A DNA stretch of 64,000 nucleotides, from the NCBI RefSeq assembly GCF_000155775.1, contig NZ_DS989811.1:63245-127244 (forward strand). The letters run 5' to 3'. A program made the translations under genes and the position numbers. Shown piece by piece: positions 57,767 through 64,000 of the stretch (its first letter is position 1; each line of letters begins with the position of its first letter). The notes under the pieces are model-generated. The model searched no databases and was not told the origin of the DNA. It was given only the letters and a program-made list of their open reading frames with translations. This DNA comes from Glaciecola sp. HTCC2999 (GTDB lineage Bacteria; Pseudomonadota; Gammaproteobacteria; Enterobacterales; Alteromonadaceae).

Positions 57767-58516
57767 TTACTCCATTAATTGATTTATATGCGCTATTAGT
57801 GCCGCGTCATCCGCACTTTGTGAGATAGAAATTTGTTGATTCGGTATCCCTAGCTTTAAAGCATACTGCGCTATTCTAGGACTCACTACTACCCATTTTA
57901 GTTCAGTTAGCCAAGAATGTGGATAAATATCAAAGGCTAATTGTAATTGTTCGTTACTCGTTGCAGTTATACCTGTTATATCAGTAACTTGCCACGCTTG
58001 TGTGCTCACAGGGTTATTCAGCGTTATACGTTCATATACAGTACATTCGGACACTACCGCACCACGCTCGCTTAGCGTATCACGCAAAGTTTCACGTCCC
58101 CCTAAGCCTTTGACAATGACAATGCGTTGCTCCGTCACATCTGATAATGACGGTAGAGATAATATCCCTTCACTCGTTTGCTGGTGTGCCAATGGCATCA
58201 TTAGCTGATGGTTATTACACCAGAAAGGATATTGATGTGTCCATTGTGCTAAAGTCTGAAATGTCGATTTCCCAACGGCATACACATACGTATGACTGGA
58301 TAAGTCGGGCATAAACGGCAAAGCAAATTGGGCGGCCATCTTACTAGTGAAAATGACGTTATCAACGTGGTGGAAGTTAACAAGATGGACCTGCTCTGCA
58401 ATATCATCTCTAGGCAAGATTGTTTGGAGCGCTAGGCCAATCGAAGGTATTCCTGCTTGTTCAAACGCGTGCTGTGAAGAATCAATCTTATGTTCAGGTC
58501 GCAGCACTAACCACAT
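57767..58516 (-). CDS. hemD: Uroporphyrinogen-III synthase
   Basis: A 249-residue protein of the correct length and position between hemC and hemX. HemD sequences are poorly conserved; VIVKGLGGRETLRDTL and ECTVYERI fit the family. It closes and isomerises hydroxymethylbilane to uroporphyrinogen III. Confidence 0.88.
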   Translation of the reverse strand: MWLVLRPEHKIDSSQHAFEQAGIPSIGLALQTILPRDDIAEQVHLVNFHHVDNVIFTSKMAAQFALPFMPDLSSHTYVYAVGKSTFQTLAQWTHQYPFWCNNHQLMMPLAHQQTSEGILSLPSLSDVTEQRIVIVKGLGGRETLRDTLSERGAVVSECTVYERITLNNPVSTQAWQVTDITGITATSNEQLQLAFDIYPHSWLTELKWVVVSPRIAQYALKLGIPNQQISISQSADDAALIAHINQLME

Positions 58517-58522
58517 TTGATA

Positions 58523-59563
58523 TTAACCTAGTTCAACGGCAGCAAGAATATCCGCTGCACCTTGCTCTATAAGTTGTGAAGCGATGTGTTGACCGAGTTG
58601 GATAGCTTGTTGAATATGGACTTCTTCAATTTGTTCCAGTGGGCTATTGAGTGTCACAGAGGTATCTGTGATGTCATTCATCATTTCTTCCGCAGTTTTA
58701 GCTAATATAACGCTTCCATCTGATTCAAGTAACACACTGCCGTCAACGGTTGCCACTAACCCTTTTAAATATAATTCACGATAACCATCTTGACTGGTCT
58801 CTAGGGTAGCAAAACTCCCAATAGGTACCTGGCAACCTCCTTGAAGCTTGGCGTTCATTGCGCGCTCTGCCATCACACGGATGGTGGTTTCTGGGCAAGC
58901 TAAACATTGTAATACATCAATCAGTGCTAAATTATCATCCCGACACTCGATACCCACTGCCCCTTGACCTACGGCAGGTAAACTGGTGAGCGGATCAATC
59001 TCTGAGCGGATACGATCATGCATTTTTAGTCGAATCAAACCGGCACAAGCCAGAATAATGGCATCATATTCACCGGCATCAAGTTTGGCTAAGCGGGTGT
59101 TGACATTGCCCCTTAAATCTTTGATTGTTAAATCAGGACGACGGGCGCGCAGTTGCGCTTGGCGACGTAATGAGCTGGTTCCAACTACGGCACCTTTGGG
59201 TAAACTATCTATATCATCATAAGTATTTGACACGAACGCATCAAAAGGGTTTTCGCGAGGACAGATGGCGTGCAAACCAAACCCTTCAGGAAACTCAACC
59301 GGCACATCTTTCATAGAATGCACTGCGATATCTGCTCGGCCTTCTTGCATTGCTACTTCAAGTTCTTTTATGAATAAACCTTTGCCACCCACTTTAGCTA
59401 GAGGGGTATCTAGAATTCGGTCGCCCTTAGTGCTCATTGGCACCAAATTGACGCTCATGTCAGGGTAGTGTGCCTTTAATTGGGCTTGAACATATTCAGC
59501 TTGCCACATAGCGAGTGGACTCTTGCGGGTAGCGATATTAATAGTGGAGATTGATGTACTCAT
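58523..59563 (-). CDS. hemC: Hydroxymethylbilane synthase (porphobilinogen deaminase)
   Basis: A 346-residue enzyme. [13 protein letters not shown] at the N-terminus, the catalytic-Asp region [20 protein letters not shown] and the dipyrromethane-cofactor Cys in [10 protein letters not shown] are all present. First gene of the minus-strand hemCDXY unit; only six bases separate it from hemD. The C-terminal domain is somewhat longer than in the E. coli enzyme (about 313 residues). Confidence 0.95.
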   Translation of the reverse strand: MSTSISTINIATRKSPLAMWQAEYVQAQLKAHYPDMSVNLVPMSTKGDRILDTPLAKVGGKGLFIKELEVAMQEGRADIAVHSMKDVPVEFPEGFGLHAICPRENPFDAFVSNTYDDIDSLPKGAVVGTSSLRRQAQLRARRPDLTIKDLRGNVNTRLAKLDAGEYDAIILACAGLIRLKMHDRIRSEIDPLTSLPAVGQGAVGIECRDDNLALIDVLQCLACPETTIRVMAERAMNAKLQGGCQVPIGSFATLETSQDGYRELYLKGLVATVDGSVLLESDGSVILAKTAEEMMNDITDTSVTLNSPLEQIEEVHIQQAIQLGQHIASQLIEQGAADILAAVELG

Positions 59564-59617
59564 TAAAATTGCGTTTCCGTTGCATGATAGTGATTAATAG
59601 AAATGACCAAATTTAGC

Positions 59618-60289
59618 TTATGGCGCTAGTACTTTTTGTAACCATTGACTGATGTGACCGACTTCTTCAGGGCACACATTATGTTGCATAGGGTATTCAT
59701 GCCATTTGGCGTTATATCCTAATTCATTAACACGCGCAAAAGCGGCCTTACCCATGGTCACAGGAACGACGTCATCATGGCTACCATGAGCGACCATTAT
59801 CGGCACAATACGAGAAATTTGACTGTGTTCTTTTGCTAATGATTCTGGCTCTGCCATATACGTGGATAAACACATGATCCCAGCAAGGGCTTCCTCTAAA
59901 CGTAAGCCTAAGTGATAGGCAATAACACCGCCTTGAGAAAAACCGGCTAACACGATATCACGTGCAGGAATACCAGATGCAATTTCAGCATCGATAAGCG
60001 CTTTGACCTGTTCTGCCGACTCGAGCACACCTGGCATATCAGCGCGCGAGTTAAAATCCATACTTTTAATGTCATACCAAGCACGCATGAGCATGCCATT
60101 ATTAATGGTCACCGCTCGGTTAGGCGCATGAGGGAAAATAAACTTTACGCCTAATTCATCAGGGATATTTAACGCAGGGACGATAGGTGCAAAGCCATTG
60201 CCTGAATCACCCAGTCCATGTAACCAAATAACAGTTGCGCGATGCTCGCTTTTCGCCTCAACGACGACACTAGGTAATAAATCACTCAT
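59618..60289 (-). CDS. Carboxylesterase, acyl-protein-thioesterase/phospholipase family
   Basis: A 223-residue alpha/beta hydrolase. The N-terminal VIWLHGLGDSGNGF, nucleophile motif AGFSQGGVIAY, Asp in HGSHDDVVP and His in YPMQHNVCPEE give the triad. It resembles bacterial carboxylesterase II; natural ester unknown. Three bases from cyaY, so possibly co-transcribed. Confidence 0.88.
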   Translation of the reverse strand: MSDLLPSVVVEAKSEHRATVIWLHGLGDSGNGFAPIVPALNIPDELGVKFIFPHAPNRAVTINNGMLMRAWYDIKSMDFNSRADMPGVLESAEQVKALIDAEIASGIPARDIVLAGFSQGGVIAYHLGLRLEEALAGIMCLSTYMAEPESLAKEHSQISRIVPIMVAHGSHDDVVPVTMGKAAFARVNELGYNAKWHEYPMQHNVCPEEVGHISQWLQKVLAP

Positions 60290-60292
60290 GAG

Positions 60293-60625
60293 TTAGCTTA
60301 AACCTAACGCAACAGGTTGTTCCGCCTGTACTGTCATTGCTGCATCTAAGAATGCCCAAAATTCACCAGCGCCGCGTTCATCAATCCACAAACCGTCTTC
60401 ATAATTAAAGTGATGACCATTAAATTTGGTTGCAACCCATAATTGAAGTAACGGCTCTTGTTTGTTTAACACCATTTTTGAGCCATTTTCAAACGTTAAT
60501 GTCAGGATACCTTCGGCACTTTCTGTATCAATATCAACAGGGTATTCGTCGAGCACTTCTTCGATGGATAAAAGTAATTGGTCGACTAGTTCATGGTATT
60601 GGCTTTCTGTAATTTGTGCTGTCAT
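60293..60625 (-). CDS. cyaY: Frataxin-like iron-sulfur assembly protein CyaY
   Basis: A 110-residue frataxin homologue. TESQYHELVDQLLLSIEEVLDE is the acidic helix 1, followed by GILTLTFENGSKMVLNKQEPLLQLWVA and HFNYEDGLWIDERG, which are conserved in CyaY. ATG 60625 gives the usual length; the longer frame upstream adds residues without conservation. It regulates iron supply to the Isc system. Confidence 0.93.
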   Translation of the reverse strand: MTAQITESQYHELVDQLLLSIEEVLDEYPVDIDTESAEGILTLTFENGSKMVLNKQEPLLQLWVATKFNGHHFNYEDGLWIDERGAGEFWAFLDAAMTVQAEQPVALGLS

Positions 60626-60662
60626 GCGAAGATACCTTTTATAAAATGCGGAAAATCCGGAA

Positions 60663-60691
60663 TTGGTTAATGTTACCATTGTTTGTATAAT
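60663..60691 (+). promoter_or_regulatory. Candidate sigma-70 promoter of gmk
   Basis: TTGGTT at 60663-60668 and TATAAT at 60686-60691 with 17 bases between, about 40 bases upstream of the gmk ATG. Confidence 0.6.
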
Positions 60692-60731
60692 GCAATCTAT
60701 TGCCTCGGGTCAAAAATACTAGGAATTCACC

Positions 60732-61388
60732 ATGACAGACGTAAATTTACCCCCACCCAAGCATTTGGGTCACTTGTTTGTAGTCTCAGCACCCTCAGGT
60801 GCGGGTAAATCGAGTTTAATCAAAGCATTATTGGCACAATATAGCTCTCAGGCGAATCCGCTCAAAGTGTCAGTATCCCACACTACCAGACAGCCACGAA
60901 CGGGCGAAAGTGATGGTGAACATTATCATTTTGTCGATCACAGCCAGTTTGAAGCCCTCATTGAACAAGGTGCCTTTTTTGAATATGCCAAAGTATTTGA
61001 TCATTATTATGGTACCTCTCGGTTAGCAATTGAAAATACGTTAGAGCAGGGTGTTGATGTATTCCTTGATATTGATTGGCAGGGTGCGCGTCAGGTCAAA
61101 GCACAATATCCTCAAGCGCATTTAGTGTTTATTCTGCCGCCAAGTGTGAGTGAGCTAGAGCGTCGTTTAATTGGTCGCGGACAAGATTCAGATGAGGTGA
61201 TTGCTCGTCGGATGCGGGATGCGAAAGCTGAAATGTCACATGTTGATGAATTTGACTATGTACTTATCAATGATGATTTTGAGCAGACATTGCAGGCATT
61301 TCATGCGATTGTATTGGATAAACGTCAAGCATTGACCCATCAATCGTTACGCCACGCACAGTTACTGACAGATTTATTGAAAGACTAA
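60732..61388 (+). CDS. gmk: Guanylate kinase
   Basis: A 218-residue P-loop kinase converting GMP to GDP. P-loop [11 protein letters not shown] at about 17-27; [21 protein letters not shown] is the GMP-binding segment; [12 protein letters not shown] is also conserved. The next genes rpoZ and spoT follow in the order common in gammaproteobacteria. Confidence 0.96.
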   Translation: MTDVNLPPPKHLGHLFVVSAPSGAGKSSLIKALLAQYSSQANPLKVSVSHTTRQPRTGESDGEHYHFVDHSQFEALIEQGAFFEYAKVFDHYYGTSRLAIENTLEQGVDVFLDIDWQGARQVKAQYPQAHLVFILPPSVSELERRLIGRGQDSDEVIARRMRDAKAEMSHVDEFDYVLINDDFEQTLQAFHAIVLDKRQALTHQSLRHAQLLTDLLKD

Positions 61389-61469
61389 TTAAAGACTATC
61401 ACTGGCGGTATAATTGGTGTACAATCTGCGCCCATTTTTTAAAAAATAACCTCACTTTCGGAGAATGTT

Positions 61470-61739
61470 ATGGCTCGCGTAACTGTAGAAGACGCTGTTG
61501 AACAAATTGGTAACCGTTTTGATTTAGTGTTAGTTGCTGCTAAACGTGCTCGTCAAATTGCTACTGAAGGTAAAGAACCTATGGTTGACATGGGTAATGA
61601 TAAGCCAACAGTAGTCGCACTTCGTGAAATCGAACAGCAATTAGTGACTGCCGATTCTTTAGAAGCTGCTGAGATTGCGGAACAGCATCAAGCAGAACAA
61701 GCAGAATTTGCATCAGTGGCAAATATTCTTAGCGAATAA
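61470..61739 (+). CDS. rpoZ: RNA polymerase omega subunit
   Basis: An 89-residue protein starting [20 protein letters not shown], the diagnostic omega N-terminus, with [12 protein letters not shown] following. It stabilises the beta-prime subunit and is part of the ppGpp site on RNA polymerase, which fits its neighbour spoT. CGGAG precedes the ATG. Confidence 0.97.
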   Translation: MARVTVEDAVEQIGNRFDLVLVAAKRARQIATEGKEPMVDMGNDKPTVVALREIEQQLVTADSLEAAEIAEQHQAEQAEFASVANILSE

Positions 61740-61817
61740 TCCCCCAAGTACTGGCATCGCAAGTGATTTACACGTATTCTTAGGATAGTGTGATAAACCA
61801 ATAACTTGTGATGCTAC

Positions 61818-63932
61818 GTGTACTTATTTGAAGGTCTAAAATCCAAAGTCTCCGCTTACCTACCAGATGACAAAGTGCAGCTGGTGCAAGAAGCATTCGT
61901 CCTAGCGAATAATGCTCACGATGGGCAAATGCGCTCGAGTGGCGATCCCTACATTACTCATCCTGTCGCAGTAGCGGGCATTTTAGCCGATATGCATTTT
62001 GATCATGAAACGCTCATGGCCGCATTATTACATGATGTCATCGAAGATACGCATTATTCTCAAGAAGATTTAGCCGATAATTTTGGTGATGTCGTAGCTG
62101 AGCTAGTAGAAGGCGTTTCGAAGCTAGATAAAATTAAATTCTCCAACAAAGAAGAAGCGCAAGTCGAAAACTTTCGTAAGATGATGATGGCGATGGTTCA
62201 AGATATCCGCGTTATTTTGATCAAACTCGCTGATCGTACCCATAATATGCGGACATTAGGGGCGCTGCGACCTGACAAACGTCGCCGAATTGCGACTGAA
62301 ACGCTAGAAATATATGCTCCGATTGCACATCGCCTTGGGATCCATGACATGAAAAATGAATTGGAAAACCTCGGCTTTGAAGCCATGTATCCTATGCGCC
62401 ATCGTGCGCTTCGTAGTGCGGTAAAACAGGCACGAGGTAATCGTAAAGAGATTATTGATAATATTTTTGGTGAGATCCGTGCACGCCTTGATGAACATGG
62501 ACTGGGTGCTGTGGTTACCGGTCGCGAAAAACATTTGTATTCGATTTATCGAAAAATGCGCAACAAAGAACTCATGTTCAATGAAGTGATGGACATTTAT
62601 GCCTTTCGCTTAGTATTTGAATCGATTGATGAGTGTTACCGTGCGTTAGGTGCCATGCATGGGTTATATAAGCCGATTGAAAATCGCTTTAAAGATTATA
62701 TTGCTATCCCGCGCACCAACGGTTATCAGTCCTTACATACTTCGTTAATCGGCCCGCATGGGATCCCAGTGGAAATTCAAATTCGCACCAAAGATATGGA
62801 TATTATGGCTGATAAAGGTGTTGCCGCGCATTGGTTATATAAAACACCAGGCGATAAAGATACTTCTTCACAGCTTAAAGCAAGAAAATGGATGCAGTCG
62901 TTATTAGAGTTACAACAAAGTGCAAGCTCATCGTTTGAATTCATCGAAAATGTAAAATCAGATTTATTCCCTGATGAGATTTATGTTTTTACGCCTAAGG
63001 GCACTATCATCGAATTACCGACTGGTTCATGCGCCGTTGATTTCGCTTATGCTGTTCACTCAGGAGTAGGGAATACGTGTGTCGGGGTAAGAGTTGATCG
63101 ACGTAATTACTCATTATCAGAACCGTTACAAAATGGACAAACCGTCCAAATTATTACTTCACCTAGGGCAAAACCGAATGCGAATTGGTTGAACTTTGTG
63201 GTGAGTGCTAAAGCGCGTGCGAGTATCCGCCAATACTTACGTAAACAACAAACTGAAGATGCTTTAAGCATGGGAACGCGGTTATTACGTCATGCGCTAG
63301 GCCACACTAATTTAGATAATATAGCACCTGCAGATATTGCGCGAGTGGTAAAAGAAACAAAGCATACAAGCTTTAATGCATTACTTGAAGATATTGGTTT
63401 GGGGAATGAGCTCAGTGCGATTATTGCACGTCGATTGATTGGCGATAGTGAGTCACTGGCCGATACTAAAGTCGATAAAGTCGCTATTAAGGGTACTGAA
63501 GGGTTATTAATGCATTATTCAAAATGTTGTTATCCCATCCCTGATGATGAAATTGTTGCGATTTTAAATCCAGGAAAAGGGATGATGATTCATCAACATG
63601 GCTGTACCAATATTCGTAAACTGGCGAAAGAAGAGCCCCAACGAGTACTTGCGATGGAGTGGAGTGATAATGTAGAAGGCGACTTTAAAGTCTCTCTACG
63701 TGTAGAGCTCATTAATCATCAAGGCACTTTAGCTAGCTTAACTAATACCATCACTATGTGTGATTCAAATATTATTAATCTTGCGACCGACGAGAAAGAG
63801 AGCAACGTATATTTTGTTGATATGGAGATCACGACCCGCAATCGTGTTCATTTTGCCGATATTATGCGTAAGATCCGTCATATGGATCAGGTCCAAAAAG
63901 TCTCGCGTCATAGTCAAAATAAACATAATTAA
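61818..63932 (+). CDS. spoT: Bifunctional (p)ppGpp synthase/hydrolase SpoT
   Basis: A 704-residue stringent-response enzyme. The HD hydrolase domain is intact (ITHPVAVAGIL, then LLHDVIEDT), followed by the synthetase-domain region (YRALGAMHGLYKPIENRFKDYI, around 260-285), a TGS domain (VFTPKGTIIELP, around 385-445) and a C-terminal ACT domain (about 625-700). GTG start at 61818 gives the conserved MYLFEGL. Co-directional with gmk and rpoZ. Confidence 0.97.
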   Translation: MYLFEGLKSKVSAYLPDDKVQLVQEAFVLANNAHDGQMRSSGDPYITHPVAVAGILADMHFDHETLMAALLHDVIEDTHYSQEDLADNFGDVVAELVEGVSKLDKIKFSNKEEAQVENFRKMMMAMVQDIRVILIKLADRTHNMRTLGALRPDKRRRIATETLEIYAPIAHRLGIHDMKNELENLGFEAMYPMRHRALRSAVKQARGNRKEIIDNIFGEIRARLDEHGLGAVVTGREKHLYSIYRKMRNKELMFNEVMDIYAFRLVFESIDECYRALGAMHGLYKPIENRFKDYIAIPRTNGYQSLHTSLIGPHGIPVEIQIRTKDMDIMADKGVAAHWLYKTPGDKDTSSQLKARKWMQSLLELQQSASSSFEFIENVKSDLFPDEIYVFTPKGTIIELPTGSCAVDFAYAVHSGVGNTCVGVRVDRRNYSLSEPLQNGQTVQIITSPRAKPNANWLNFVVSAKARASIRQYLRKQQTEDALSMGTRLLRHALGHTNLDNIAPADIARVVKETKHTSFNALLEDIGLGNELSAIIARRLIGDSESLADTKVDKVAIKGTEGLLMHYSKCCYPIPDDEIVAILNPGKGMMIHQHGCTNIRKLAKEEPQRVLAMEWSDNVEGDFKVSLRVELINHQGTLASLTNTITMCDSNIINLATDEKESNVYFVDMEITTRNRVHFADIMRKIRHMDQVQKVSRHSQNKHN

Positions 63933-63952
63933 CCATCATTAGGAAAATTCCC

Positions 63953-64000
63953 ATGACTAAATCTGTCATTCATACAGATAATGCTCCTGCCGCTATCGGC
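63953..64000 (+). CDS. ridA: RidA/YjgF-family protein (N-terminal end only)
   Basis: Only 16 codons are inside the window, reading MTKSVIHTDNAPAAIG, the start of RidA-family enamine/imine deaminases. GGAAAA precedes the ATG. Position right after spoT is the usual one in many gammaproteobacteria. Confidence 0.8.
   Translation, partial: MTKSVIHTDNAPAAIG

Overview
The window looks like chromosome of a marine gammaproteobacterium close to the Alteromonadales (Glaciecola-like; genus not resolvable by eye). The grounds are the gmk-rpoZ-spoT block, the hemC-D-X-Y order, a monomeric-type isocitrate dehydrogenase tail, a laminarin-degrading GH81 enzyme, two secreted S9 peptidases, a proteorhodopsin with its retinal pathway, and a complete proteobacterial dedicated sortase system.

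Layout. 1-10015: end of icd, a LacI-type palindrome ahead of a GH81 lipoprotein, an S9 peptidase, a SWIM zinc-finger protein, a DUF3087 membrane protein and an Old Yellow Enzyme. 10016-16537: proteorhodopsin-crtE-crtI-crtB-crtY-blh, which supplies both opsin and retinal; the opsin carries Gln at the spectral-tuning site, predicting blue absorption. 16603-23326: histidine kinase and response regulator on the minus strand, divergent from an OmpA-like protein, a VIT/VWA protein ending in an LPQTS sorting signal, and its class GN sortase. 23351-40000: RNA methyltransferases, ferredoxin, a FAD-dependent oxidoreductase, an S9 peptidase, a YjbH-like protein, a lipoprotein with a GGT tail, a glycerol-phosphate transfer pair, fructokinase with a sugar transporter, and a YdjM-like protein. 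48820-64000: acnB, FKBP, an alkyltransferase-like protein, a large lipoprotein gene with a cluster of frame disturbances, hemYXDC, an esterase, cyaY, gmk, rpoZ, spoT and the start of ridA.

The accessory part is an 8.4-kb element integrated at the 3' end of tRNA-Arg(CCG), between 15-bp direct repeats at 40393-40407 and 48805-48819. It encodes a tyrosine recombinase, a protein with family-A-polymerase-like motifs, several exported proteins and an IS3-family insertion. Its architecture is the main discovery. Besides attL and attR it contains a complete third attachment site (41616-42094) in inverted orientation between integrase and cargo. Its P arm is a base-perfect inverted copy of 414 bp at the right end, and its P' arm a perfect inverted copy of 50 bp at the left end. 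On excision the circle would carry two full attP sites as a 479-bp inverted repeat dividing an integrase segment from a cargo segment, geometrically like the FRT-containing repeats of the yeast 2-micron plasmid. This suggests an integrase that also flips the element, either to switch integrase orientation or to help replication. All motif and repeat calls were made by eye; no database search or folding program was run.
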